NCBI RefSeq assembly: GCF_910592395.1
Contig: NC_088317.1
Coordinates: 9,364,001-9,428,000, forward strand
Direction: 5' to 3'
Origin: Lineus longissimus
Taxonomy: Eukaryota; Nemertea; Pilidiophora; Heteronemertea; Lineidae
DNA: 64,000 nucleotides
The notes beneath the pieces were generated by a model. It was not told the DNA's origin. It did not search any database and saw only the letters and a list, made by a program, of their open reading frames with translations. Of this stretch, positions 22,188 to 32,109 are shown piece after piece. Within the stretch, counting starts at the first letter, position 1. Every line of letters starts with the position of its first letter. Both the position numbers and the translations under genes were made by a program.

Positions 22188-22349
22188 GGAGGAAAACTGT
22201 CGACAGTGGATCTTGAAATGAACAATTGTACATTCGAAATTGACACCTTTTCTGTATGATATGTCGTCTGCTCTCACGTTGCGCCACTTGGTACATTTTC
22301 TAACTGACCTTGGGCTTGGGCGTGGTCAGGCCTGTTTTTCTTGGCAAAC

Positions 22350-22574
22350 ATGGCGCAAACTGCGAGTCAAGTGGCTGACCAGCTTATGCTGGAGGAATCT
22401 GACATGGATAATGCAGACGAATCGGTAATGAGTGCTGATCCTACTGATAAAGATACTAGTACCCCTGATAATGCGGCAAGCAACGAACGTGCAGCTGGAC
22501 CAAACGATGTACCACCCCTGCCCCTCAATGTTACCCCTCCACCACTACTGTGGCAGTTGCTGCTGTTTCATTAA
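22350..22574 (+). CDS. piggyBac transposase, acidic N-terminal exon
   Basis: It starts MAQTASQVADQLMLEESDMD and is rich in Asp, Glu, Ser and Thr over its first 60 residues, then proline-rich (VPPLPLNVTPPP). Acidic, low-complexity N-termini are typical of piggyBac transposases, and its position between the left terminal repeat and the catalytic part supports the call. The ORF stop at 22574 is probably just beyond the real exon end. The gap to 23284 would hold an intron and missing catalytic sequence. Confidence 0.45.
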   Translation: MAQTASQVADQLMLEESDMDNADESVMSADPTDKDTSTPDNAASNERAAGPNDVPPLPLNVTPPPLLWQLLLFH

Positions 22575-23283
22575 GTGAAAGTAATAAAGTTGTAATGTTT
22601 CGTTTAAATATTTGTTGTTAATCTCTTACAAAATTCCACAGATCGTGTAAAAACTGAAAAGACAGAAAGGACCAACACTGAATACACAGTTGGAATGCAG
22701 TGGTTACAAGAGACAGATTGTGACCTTGTCTCTCATCAATGACAGGTTGTGACATTGTCTCTTGCCGAGGATAGAAGACATACATTTTACTATTAGCAGT
22801 AGTACTAAGCTGCTATCATTTTATAACATCAGTAAAGACATAGAAGGGCTTTGAAACTTCATTAACTTAGACAATAGTTTCATCAGCTAAAAATACCCTT
22901 TACTAACACGGTGGCTCCGTCTATTGATAAACTCTCACTTTACACACATGTACGCCACTCGCACTGAAACCCTGTCAACTAAAACACTCTTGTAGGGACA
23001 ACCAAAAAGGCCCAGAACTGTCACAGTGCAACCTAATAAGTATATACATTTGTTCTCCCTTAATTACCTCTATCCCGGCCTTATCTTTCAATCATTGTTG
23101 TACTAAGGCATGTTATAATTCAAAATTGTCGGAACAAGTATAAAAATCGTGTCTACTGCGGTGGGCGGAAATGGCAAATGCGCATGCTCCTGGAGAATAG
23201 GGCGTGAAAACAACAAGACGCGCCAAACTTAAAATGCGCTACGCCACACATAAACCTCTGACCGTCACAACTACGGACTTCCT

Positions 23284-24408
23284 ATGTTAAGCAAAGTCAT
23301 GAGTCGGAATTGTTTCCAGATAATGCTCCGATTCTGGCACTTTGCTGACAATGCAGCTGGCCAGAACGACACAGATCAACAATACAAGATTCGCCCACTG
23401 TTTGAGCACACCAACGCAGTCATGAGTGAAATCTACTGTCCTGATAGGGATCTAAGTATCGACTAATCCATGGTTCTTTGGTGAGTAAGGTTACTGTTCA
23501 GACAGTACATAAAAAACAAGAAACACAAATACGGGATGAAGTTGCGAGTCCAACAGGATTGTACTCAGGCTTAGTCTCTACACTGGTGAAGGGTACCCAG
23601 ATCCCCACGACCTTGTTCAAACTGGAGCAATAGTCCTGTATCTTCTTCGTGATGACTTCTTGGACAAGGGCTAAGCTGTCTCACTGACAACTTCTACAAT
23701 TCGGTCTCCCTTTGTAAGAAGTTAGCCAATCGGTCGACGTACATCTGCGGAACCCTCCGTAGTGATCGGAAGGAGAACCCTAAGCATGTGAATAACAAGA
23801 AGCTGAAGAAGGGCAAAATGACTTGGGCACGGTCTGAGTCAGTTGTTGTTTGCAAGTGGAAGGATAAACGAGAGGTATTCACCATAAGCAATATGCACCA
23901 CGTTGAGATAGTGGAGGTCCGCAACCGGAATATCAAGGCGTCGCAAAAACCCAATGGTGTGGGTGATTACAATAAGGGCAGGTCTGGTATTGACAGATCT
24001 GATCAAATGCTGCCATATCACTCAGCTCTACGCAAAACCATTAGATGGTACAAGAAGATGGGGCTTCACTTGCTTGAGATTTGGGTGTCGAATGCCCATT
24101 TGTTGTATTCGGCTGAAACTGGCATCGCAATGCGCCAACTCAAGTTTCACGACACCATCATCAAGCACTTACTTGGGCCAGAAGTTATGGAAGGCATAGA
24201 GACCACCAGTAGCAGTTGCAGATGCGGACCCCTTCCACTACTTGAATTCGATTCCACCAATCGGAGAAGAAACAACGACCAACAAAACCTTGCCGCATCT
24301 GCACACGACGGGGTATCAGAAAAGAAACCAGGTACATCTTTCCAAAATGTAAAGACAAACTGGCTCTCTGTGTGGATGTTTGTTTCAGGCACTGTTGGAC
24401 TGGCATAA
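23284..24408 (+). pseudogene. piggyBac transposase, catalytic and C-terminal part
   Basis: piggyBac transposases cut at TTAA and move DNA without scars. The first block reads MSRNCFQIMLRFWHFADN, then YKIRPLFEH and PDRDLSID, which are hallmarks of the DDE_Tnp_1_7 family. Frameshifted remnants follow at 23470-23700 (KYGMKLRVQQD, then LTDNFYNS). The last block reads KPNGVGDYNKGRSGIDRSDQ, carrying the conserved third Asp region, then WYKKMGLHLLEIWVSNAHLL. The C-terminus should hold a cysteine-rich domain, but here only a short CRCG remains before frame loss. Stops at 23464 and elsewhere make it non-functional. The whole transposase region is about 60 percent of the usual family length. Confidence 0.83.
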
Positions 24409-25679
24409 GTTGGTAGAGTGGAGAAAGTAGTTACCTATGTACATGATGTACGAGAGGTTGAAAGTGTTTCAAAATGTTTTGTTATTTTACTGTAACTTCC
24501 TTCACAATATTTTTTGAACTGCGTATACTTGGAATCTTCGGTGACACCAACCTTCATGGCGACGCAAAACTGCACGGGAATGTGCACTATTTTTGAACAA
24601 GATGACATTGTAAATGTCTGATGGTTCCCGATGTGCCGAATGTTGAAATAAAGTTCTGTTGACACTAGTTTTAATTCGAATTGAATTTAAACCTTAATTC
24701 GTATTAAGTGTTCACACTGAAAACGGTGTGGCACGATGCAGAACCGTTTTATTGACATCAGTTTTGATTCGAATAGACCATATCAGGGTAACAGGTGGCA
24801 CCACATGACGGCAGAAAAGACGTCTCCAAATTGTTTTCAATGTTATTCCTCTAATGACGTGGTCCAGCAGTGGCCTCCAGGTGGTCCACCCAAAGTTGGT
24901 TAAGGTTAAGGCTCCACAACTCAACCCCTTCGACAGACCGAGATAGGAGAGGATGCCTGCTTCATAACTTTCGACCTTGCCCTTGACGTTTGACCTTCAA
25001 AGCATCACAGAAGATATAGATTGGCATTTTGTTCCCGTGTCATAGACTAAACAGTTGAAATATCAGTGGTTTCATTGGCAGGTGATTTGACCTTGACCTT
25101 GACCTCTGACCTTCAAGGTCATTGCATAACCTGAATGGGCAACCTCAATAACCTGGGCATAGGTGAAGGTTCCATGACTCTACTCCTCCCACAGACCGAG
25201 ATAGTTCAAATTATCAAAATTGATATATGAAAATCTCATGATATCTTAATGATCCAAATGCCTGACACTGTACATTTTCATGTCATTTAACTCTTTGGTA
25301 ACTACACATTACCTAGACTTGGTTGCACATTGCTAACTTACTCAGATGTCAAGATATCTCAAAATATCAAATTCGATATATCAATATCACCATGACCCTG
25401 ATAACTGAGATTGAATTTGATGCACTCACTGAAATCAGGCACATCAATAATTTAAGGTAGACCTTGTTTCCAAACTTCTAACTTGAATAGGGACAGAGAT
25501 ATTCGCATCTGAAAAGTGTGACAGACAAAATCTCACATCTCAAAATGTCAATTTCACCATGATCCCCGTGTCGTAAGTTGACAATGATGGGCTCATTAGA
25601 TTGCTAGTGTCCACAAACCTAGGGGTAGGAACTGTTTCTAGACCTCTAACCCTCATTTTAACTGAGCTGTGACAGTCAT

Positions 25680-25795
25680 AAGACTGGACAGACACACACA
25701 CACACAGACACACAGACACACAGACACACACACACACAGACAGACACCATGACCAAACACAATATGGTTCCTGTTCTGAAAGAACCAGGAACCAT
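25680..25795. repeat. CA microsatellite followed by a terminal hairpin
   Basis: An imperfect (CA)n/(CACAGA)n run at about 25688-25745 is followed by a hairpin, ggttcctg...caggaacc, at 25766-25793. Upstream 24940-25600 contains repeated ttgaccttgacctctgacc and 'caccatgacccCtgat'-type blocks. The order (tandem blocks, microsatellite, hairpin) resembles the HINE/pearl-like elements elsewhere in the window, so this is probably another subfamily whose left end I could not place. Confidence 0.45.
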
Positions 25796-25925
25796 AATTA
25801 CTTTGTTGAATAATATATGATGTTATGCAAAGGGTTCACTATCCATTTCTTCAGTACAGAACTTTTTCAGGAACATGGACAGCCTTTCAGGGACATACAG
25901 GCTTCATGGTCACTACTTGTAACAT

Positions 25926-26219
25926 GTCGTTAGCCTCATAGCATAATTGCCTAAGTCATATTTTGGCCAAAATGTGAAAATGTTATGTCTATGTCACTTT
26001 TCTGCTGCGTTATTCAAGCATTGTTAAACAATGCTTAAACAATGCTTGAATAACGCAGCAGAAAAGTGACATAGATGGTTTTAAAAACGTAGAGACATCT
26101 GTTATAAGTTTTCGTTAAAGTTATTTCCTAAGCGTTGTCTAAAAAAATGGTTCTTTATTTTTTCTCAAAACCTTCAAATTTAATATGAGTTAGGCAATTA
26201 TGCTATAAGGCTAACAATG
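25926..26219. repeat. Fold-back element with nested 37-bp palindrome arms
   Basis: The outer arms (about 25928-25962 and 26185-26219, containing agcataattgcctaa) are inverted repeats with few mismatches. Inside them, 25989-26025 and 26038-26074 are perfect 37-base inverted arms around a 12-base spacer. The whole could form a long double hairpin. It sits inside the 5-kb piggyBac and is probably an unclassified fold-back MITE. Confidence 0.75.
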
Positions 26220-26321
26220 ACTTCCAAATATTTTTCGTGAGATGTTATTTGTTATTCTCATTGCCCATACACTAAACTATTGGCACAGGGGCAAAAATAC
26301 TGTTAAAATGTCCTATGGGGT

Positions 26322-26722
26322 AAGGAGCCTCATGGCCTAGTGGTTTACACTGCTGGCCACCACGCAATAGGGCCCGGGTTCGATCCCGGGGAGAACCCAG
26401 GATCGTATGTCTGGATGAACCGGCGTGGCTTTCAAGGAACTAAAATTCCTGGCTCTTCACAGTCCTTTGAATGAGACTCAAAACCGAGGTTTCTTGTACC
26501 TGAGGTCTATGCCAGGGCAAGCTAAGACCCCACCAAGTGAGAAACATGAGTAGCTTGCGTGGACTCTATCTCTCTCGCCAAAGTCGGACCACTAGGCCAA
26601 TAAACCCAATTGGCGCCTAACCGTAGTGGCACGCAGAATACGCTCATCCCACCTTGGAGGAGGATTACTCCCAGGAGAATGACCCCTCCAAGTGCAGAGC
26701 GAACGCTGAAGAAGAAGAAGAA
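26322..26722 (+). mobile_element. tRNA-derived SINE with intact target duplication
   Basis: The head resembles a tRNA. It has an A-box-like tggcctagtgg near 26338, a B box ggttcgatccc near 26378, and the acceptor-side ccgggg arm. A tRNA-unrelated body follows, and the tail is a (GAA)n run (26707-26722). A 12-base target duplication, gtcctatggggt, flanks it perfectly at 26310-26321 and 26723-26734. SINEs are transcribed by RNA polymerase III from the internal A and B boxes and mobilised by a partner LINE. The perfect duplication says the insertion is recent compared with the host piggyBac. Confidence 0.85.
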
Positions 26723-27078
26723 GTCCTATGGGGTGAAAGTAACGATTTTGAAGAGGAGTTATGTACTATGTCTTACTACGAATTTACTCGTAGTCGGCCA
26801 CCAAGGGTGACCTTCAACTACGAGTAAACTTGTAGCTGGCAGTCAACGTGTTAATCACATCATACCATGACGAAATTGGTGTCTATATTAGGGTATATTA
26901 ACATGATAAACCCATTATTTCAGGAATTAAATGCTTCGAACATATGCAAATTATGCAAATGAGGTCGGCCATTACCTAATTTCAGTTGTTTTGCAATATC
27001 TCGGGAAATATGTGGTATAATCTCATCATATAAGTCTCCATTCCTAGGTTATCAGGGTCTATCTTTCAAATAAGACAT

Positions 27079-28882
27079 ATGCAATTGTATGCCTTACATG
27101 TATATCACACTGAATCATTGGATGAAGAGACTCATGACAATGACAAGATAAAACAAATCCACAAGGATGAAATGTCCAAGGAAATCCCATATGATGTGAA
27201 TATACACCGCTACCAAGTGATGAAACAACCGGCAATGCCACAGGAGGGAGCTCCTAAGGCAGTCCTCTCTATCAAAGCACAAGCACATCAGGCCATTGTA
27301 AGGAAGAAAGCATTTGAAATGGATTTCGGATTTCTGCAAGATGTTCTGAGGAATGAAGATTGTCCAGAGTTTCACGGCAACAACACCAAACAAAGTAGAG
27401 ACCAAGGCCACAAGGAGGATGTCAAGACAAGGACTGTATATGAAATACTAATTGACATGAAGCCATCCGACCCAGACACAATGATGTCAGCAATGGTTAA
27501 GGCACAGGAACTAACATTTGATACAGGTCAAAGGTTCACAATTCTAACTTGTGACCAACAGCTCTACCGGGTAGCTGTACAAGTCCGTTGGGTGCACCCT
27601 GACAGGTTCAACGAGATGTACTTGTGACTTGGGGGCACGCATGCCCTAATACGTTTTGTATGAGCTATAGGTGCACTAATGGCTGAGAGTGGGTTGTCTG
27701 ATATCTTGACGGAAGTGTTTGGAGGTGTCCAAAAGATGCTGAGTGGAAAGAAGTTCCCACAAAACGTGTGTGCACTACGGCTGCTTGCAAAAGAGGTTCT
27801 GCGGAGCATTATCACTTGTGGTGAGTTCGAGGCTGATGATTTGATGAGTACTTTGGAGGAGAGAGCAACCCAAAGCAAGAGAGTGAGACCGTGGGTTGAT
27901 GTCTTAATAAAGCCAGTGTTTCTTATGATGCATTACGTTAGGGCAGAACGTGAGGGTGACTAGCTCCTCCACCTTGCCACATTCAAGCAAATGCTCCCGT
28001 GCTACTTTGCTGCCAGTCATGTCCATTACGCTTAGGACTATAATACCTCTGCACAATGGAAAAACTCCCGCCACATGTTTTGAGCCATTTCATGAATGGA
28101 TAACATGTGACCCGTCACGTTGAAGGTATTTGGAACGGGATTTGGAGTGATCAATTCATCGAGTCAACCTTTATGAGGTATGGTCATGGTGCTGGAGGAA
28201 TCATAGGAATCACAACTCTGAAGGTTTGGGCGCTCAGTCGTCATTTGTACTGCAAGATAAGGAGGGTGAGACATCACACATGAGTCTGCTCTGCCACAAA
28301 GAAGAGGGCAAAGCTCGAATTCAAGCTGATGGCAAAAACAGGCCTGGAATCCGTCAGAAGTTGGAAGCGTACGTCGATCCATTAGACCCAAAGGAACATC
28401 CCAATGGAATAGTGAACATTGCCAGTGGAAGGGTTGCTATATCTGCATTGAATGTGCACAATGCAGTATCCATTGGAGAAACGATGCTTGAGAACTTTGA
28501 GAACTTTGAGAAGGACTTGCCCAGTGGTTTCTACAACACCATATCAAAACAGGTTACAAATATGGCCAACGTTAAAAAACGATTTGCCTCATACCTGGTG
28601 AAAAGTGACGTCTATCTGATCTTTGATAGATACGATGAGTACAGTACAAAATCTGTCACAAGAGATGGCAGGGTGAGTGGTGACAGCCGTACGTATCGCT
28701 TGTTGTTGACAACAAGACTACCTGCCCAAAAGGTTGTCTTGTCAAATGTTCAGAACAAAAAACAGTTGATTATAATCATCTGTAGTGATCTAACTGTAGA
28801 TAGATTGTTTCACAACCGCAGCACTGAGAAACACAAGTTAGTTGTCACTGGAGAAGACCCATGCCCAACTGAAATCATATGA
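27079..28882 (+). pseudogene. Repetitive PIN/FEN1-like family: N-terminal and middle parts
   Basis: Three plus-strand blocks are separated by short breaks. Block 1 (27079-27627) ends TILTCDQQLYRVAVQVRW. Block 2 (27679-27963) reads MAESGLSDILTEVFGGVQ, then KMLSGKKFPQNVCALRLLA. Block 3 (28226-28882) reads YLIFDRYDEYSTKSVTRDG, then LPAQKVVLSNVQNKKQLI, then KLVVTGEDPCPTEI. I recall this block order from multicopy uncharacterised proteins of aquatic invertebrates. In those proteins the next segment is the EEAD...DTDV PIN-like domain, which here is missing but is what the left edge of the window (3-1013) encodes. Stops between blocks (27625, 27961) show decay, though introns could explain some gaps. 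It lies between the long inverted repeats of 21685-29227. Function is unknown. Confidence 0.58.
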
Positions 28883-28909
28883 TATTCCCAATAAACTAAA
28901 TTAAATTAA

Positions 28910-29227
28910 TGATGACCTACCTAATTAGCATAATTAATGTGATTCCTTGAGTGTGAGGTATTAAAAGTGATGGGCTTATCATGTTCATAGACCCTGAAAA
29001 CATGGGTGTAGACACCATTTTTATGATGTTACCATGTATAACAAATGCGTTACAGCCAATAAATGGAATTTCAGTAATGGCGGACTTAATTAGCATATTT
29101 TGAAAATTGCTCAAGGGATATCACCGGGCACCCTCATGAATCTTGATGAGCATCCCCTAGATTATGAAAACTGCAGAGAAAAAAACTTCATCCGGCATTT
29201 CGACGTTCAACCCCATGGCTCCCGGAC
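28910..29227. repeat. Right terminal inverted repeat of the long-TIR element
   Basis: The reverse complement of this segment follows 21685-21878 and then 26855-26970 with many small differences. It ends GGCTCCCGGAC at 29227 with TA directly after. Because its partner is split by the piggyBac at exactly TTAA, the pair also confirms the piggyBac boundaries. Confidence 0.65.
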
Positions 29228-29552
29228 TATAACAGTTGTAGTAATAGTTGTGGACGGATTATGAAATTTTGCTCGTTTTCTGCACATGGTGTAACAAGTA
29301 AATATGTCATCATCCAGTAAAAACGAGTAGTGACTTCATGTGTAGCAACATTACACTTAACCCTTTGAACCCGAAAGGCCGGAATTCCGGCCTTTAGTTT
29401 TATCTTATATATCCGAAAGGCCGGTAACCAAACAAAGAAATTCAGAATGCATCTAGTATTTGTTTAACTTATGCAGGAATACATTGTTCCTTTCACAACA
29501 TAAGTGAAGCTAAGAAGAATAACTAAATTAAATCAAGTTAAGGGATAAATAC
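29228..29552. other. Spacer with a partial TTAA-type end
   Basis: No gene seen. At 29357-29360 TTAA is followed by ccctttgaaccc and a palindrome (aaaggccggaattccggcct), which looks like the left end of another piggyBac-type element. No matching right end was found, so it is at best a truncated remnant. Confidence 0.35.
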
Positions 29553-30072
29553 ATGACACTTATTACGATACCTGATGGTCTTTATGACCTAGAAAGCTTT
29601 TCAGAAGCATTTTCATATCAATTGAAAGAAAACGTCTTAAGTAGCAATGCTGTTAGATTTGATTCAGAAGAACCCACTGGTAAGACTATGGTACAATTAC
29701 TTAAGAGAAGAAACGAGAATCGATATCAAATTATGTTTATGGATAAAAGCAATGAACTGTTTGGTTTTAAACGTTCTGAATGGCGTTATTTTTCTGAAGA
29801 TGGTTTGATCGTAAGTGATTTTCCAATGAATTTCAGACCAATAAACTATTTTGTTTTACACTGTGACATAATAAACACTGATAAAGAACTTTGTAACACG
29901 GAAGCATCAGATGTTCTGGCCATTTGACCGATTTAGGAAGATAATATTGGAGATAATATTACATGCGCATTCGTTAAACCAATGAAAATACCATGCAAAT
30001 CAATATTCAATAAAATAGAGATCAAATTAACAGATGAACACCGTGACAATATCGACCTTAATGGTTTTGATG
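29553..30072 (+). pseudogene. Unclassified ORF of a virus-like or multi-ORF element
   Basis: It begins MTLITIPDGLYDLESFSEAF. Near its middle it has ELFGFKRSEW, then INYFVLHCDIINTD. After a stop at 29925-29927 the same kind of sequence continues in another frame (IEIKLTDEHRDNIDLNGF) up to the MITE at 30075, and resumes beyond it at 30665-30697. This layout (start motif, LGF-like middle, conserved HCDI box, DE-N-IDLNG end) resembles a small protein I associate with multi-ORF, possibly viral or Polinton-like elements of invertebrates. That link is from memory and unproven. The neighbour at 30721 supports a multi-gene unit. A frameshift and the MITE disable it. Confidence 0.45.
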
Positions 30073-30074
30073 TA

Positions 30075-30662
30075 CCGTATTTTGCTGCGTATAAAGCGCA
30101 GCTTTTTGACCCAAGAAAGCCCTAAAATCGGGGGGTGCGCGTTATACGAAGGTGCGTGTTATCTATGGCCTAGCCCTAGGAAGCCACCGAATGATTACAA
30201 GATTTTTTCCATCAACTCATTTCTTTTGACGGCTTTTTTGGCTCTCAACCAAGTCGGCGCATTTTATATTTTTATTTTGCACGAAAGAAAAATCGGGAAT
30301 ATCGATGCACTTTGCATAGTTCACCGATGCTAACTCGCCTGTTCTGTACGCAATACATATTAGTATCCTCATTATCATTTCAGTTACTTCTATAAATGTT
30401 TTTGAGGGTCCTTAGCGGCAATATTCAGAGCGTAGATGCGAGATAAATCCAAATCGATAAATCAGCTGATCGTGTGCCGCCATGATTTAACATCAAAGCG
30501 AGGCTTTTACGAAGGAAAGATAGGCAGGGGGCATCTCAGAATATATGCAGAAGTAAAATGTACTGCGTGTTATACGTAGGTGCGCCTTATGTCTGGATTT
30601 TGTCTACGGACTCAATGGGTGCGCTTTATACCCCGGTGCGTTTTATACGCAGCAAAATACGG
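30075..30662. mobile_element. TA-flanked MITE (Tc1/mariner or pogo type)
   Basis: The ends are inverted repeats of about 22 bases (ccgtattttgctgcgtataa and its complement) flanked by TA at 30073-30074 and 30663-30664. The interior contains repeated ggtgcg-ttat words near both ends. TA duplication and short TIRs fit non-autonomous Tc1/mariner or Tigger/pogo elements. It splits the 29553 ORF close to its C-terminus. Confidence 0.75.
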
Positions 30663-30720
30663 TAAGGTATCAATTGTTGATAAAGGGAAATCAACCTAAT
30701 TCAATGGCAAGTATTGCTAT

Positions 30721-30940
30721 ATGATAGGAGGCGCTTTATTCAACGCAATTGCATTCACAGGATCTGGTTATCTTTTTAAAACATTAGACAAGAACGGCTA
30801 CAAAGCTGAAACTAAAAAACATAATAGGGCTATGGAAGCATTACAGAAAGCAACAGAAGAATATGAAGAACATAGAAAGAAGATAATTGACTTCGTTAAT
30901 CTTGAAATGAAAAGAGAGAACCAGTCTGCTATTGATTTTA
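30721..30940 (+). pseudogene. Second ORF of the virus-like unit, truncated
   Basis: It starts MIGGALFNAIAFTGSGYLF, a glycine-rich hydrophobic stretch that could insert in a membrane. A charged helix with coiled-coil character follows (NRAMEALQKATEEYEEHRKK), then FVNLEMKRENQSAID. The reading frame ends abruptly at 30938-30941, where the TTAA end of a piggyBac copy begins; downstream codons belong to that element. The order and spacing after the 29553 ORF suggest one original transcription unit. I recognise the style from repeated invertebrate proteins but cannot name a function. Confidence 0.42.
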
Positions 30941-30941
30941 A

Positions 30942-31631
30942 CCCTTTGAACCATAGATGTCCCCGCCCACATGTATCCTGTACCCTAGGGTTCCCATGGC
31001 AACGTGTGAAAAACTGGTATACCTGAACGAAATGGTCATAGCATCACTTCTGTTACTAACATTCTTATGTCCAGTATCTAACTTTAGTGTGGAAGGCTTG
31101 AAAGCAGTTTGTGTCACCTGTCCCGATACACAGAAATACGTTGCAAGACCTACAATCTTTGGCTGACCACCTGCTGCTATTCCTGGGTTCTGCTGTCTGA
31201 ACTTGCGGTTTCTCTCAAGGCAAACTACACATCTATAGTTTGTAGAAGCACCTTCAGCATGCTCTGCAAGGTGGATTGGCTCATCCTGTGCATTGGTAAG
31301 ACGACGTAGTCCTTGGACAACACGACCTGGGATGACAGGACCTGGTGGAAGTTTCCAATCAGTTGATGGCACAAGTCATCAATGTAGCGATGGAAGGTAG
31401 GCCTTCTTTTTCCTGGTGCTGTTGGTACTTTCATACCATAGATTACATGAGAGTTAAAGACAGCACACATGAACATCTTCACAGTCAGTCTCCTAAGCCA
31501 GCGGTGGTGACGTCTACAACATTGAAATTTGCACAGCTGGTCATTCATATCTACACCACCCATATAAGCATTGTAGTTTTTCACAACTCTAGGGCAATTG
31601 ACTTCAAAAACCCACATGAACATCTTCACAG
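30942..31631 (-). pseudogene. piggyBac transposase C-terminus (TTAA family 3), truncated
   Basis: TTAA at 30938-30941 is followed by CCCTTTGAACC, a piggyBac-type end. Reading leftward from 31631, the coding remnant shows CPRVVKNYNAYMGGVDMNDQ, the conserved region that carries the third catalytic Asp, then RRLTVKMFMCAVFNSHVI. After a frame change it has a cysteine-rich tail (YRCVVCLERNRKFRQQ) typical of the C-terminal zinc domain used for TIR binding. The 5' two thirds and the other terminal repeat are missing: the LTR at 31632 cuts it off. A 20-base word (starting cacatgaacatc) occurs at 31466-31485 and again at the junction, 31613-31632. Confidence 0.78.
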
Positions 31632-31833
31632 TGTGGTGAGTGGCCCTTTTGAGACGGCCCCTCACCAGCGAGTGACGATGACGTCACGACGCACGAGCAA
31701 GGGTGTGACGCTACCAAGTTGGGTGCCGATTCGATTTTTGTGTATATTCACCAATACACGAGAAAAAGCCTACATAAGGATCCAGTTTTATCTGTTAAGG
31801 TAACAGTAACCGTAGAAGTAACGAGTTATCACA
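31632..31833 (+). repeat. 5' LTR of a Gypsy element, with primer-binding site
   Basis: It opens TGTGGTGAG and closes TTATCACA. Immediately downstream is CTGGTGGCAGCGGTATGG, which looks like the primer-binding region common in animal Ty3/Gypsy elements. The length of about 200 bases is short but acceptable. The gag ORF starts about 275 bases later. The left boundary abuts the truncated piggyBac coding sequence without a visible target duplication. Confidence 0.6.
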
Positions 31834-32109
31834 CTGGTGGCAGCGGTATGGTATAAAACCAATTGAAAATTGAGAATTTCCAAGAATTGATCAAGCCCGG
31901 CCGACGCATTTTGAGACCCGCCTTTTGCATAACGTCAATTAGCGTAATTTGTGTACATTTGCATGCAAAGTACAGACTTCTTTCTACGATCTTTATCACA
32001 TGAAATATAATGTGCTGGCGCCAGTTTTAACTGTGTCAGTACTCCAGTGCAAACTGAGTGCCCGATCGTCGATTTTACCTGTTAGAAGTGTACATTTCGC
32101 CCATAAATA

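Larger units (their letters stand above)
21883..26850 (+). mobile_element. piggyBac-like transposon, 5 kb (TTAA family 2)
   Basis: It is flanked by TTAA on both sides (21879-21882 and 26851-26854), with 15-base terminal repeats CACATTGACTGCCAG and CTGGCAGTCAACGTG that match at 14 of 15 positions as inverted repeats. Subterminal copies of tactcgtagt-ggc occur near both ends (about 22033-22050 and 26772-26790), as expected for transposase-binding repeats. It encodes a decayed piggyBac transposase on the plus strand. It carries a SINE (26322-26722), a palindromic insert (25926-26219), a CA repeat with hairpin (25680-25795) and a 34-bp-arm inverted repeat (22072-22187). It interrupts the left TIR of the element at 21685-29227. 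Confidence 0.82.
21685..29227 (+). mobile_element. Long-TIR DNA element carrying the PIN/FEN1-like family gene
   Basis: The two ends are long, diverged inverted repeats. The left arm runs from GTCCGGGAGCC (21685) to 21878 and continues after the nested piggyBac at about 26855-26970. The right arm is 28910-29227, ending GGCTCCCGGAC. Matching landmarks in both arms include atgccggatgaagtttc, ggtgcccggtgatatccct, ttcaaaatatgctaattaag and aacatgataa. A TA dinucleotide flanks each end (21683-21684 and 29228-29229). Without the nested piggyBac the element is about 2.6 kb. Its only coding content is the fragment at 27079-28882. I cannot place it in a known superfamily. TIRs of about 320 bases with a possible TA duplication suggest a cut-and-paste DNA transposon. 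Confidence 0.6.

Noticed and set aside
26325-26400. A functional tRNA gene
   Set aside because: The A and B boxes are present, but the sequence is followed by a tRNA-unrelated body, a (GAA)n tail and a target duplication, so it is the head of a SINE.
29357-29430. A complete TTAA element starting CCCTTTGAACCCG
   Set aside because: Only one end is visible. The other CCCTTTGAACC end at 30942 has the same orientation and different inner sequence, so they do not form a pair.
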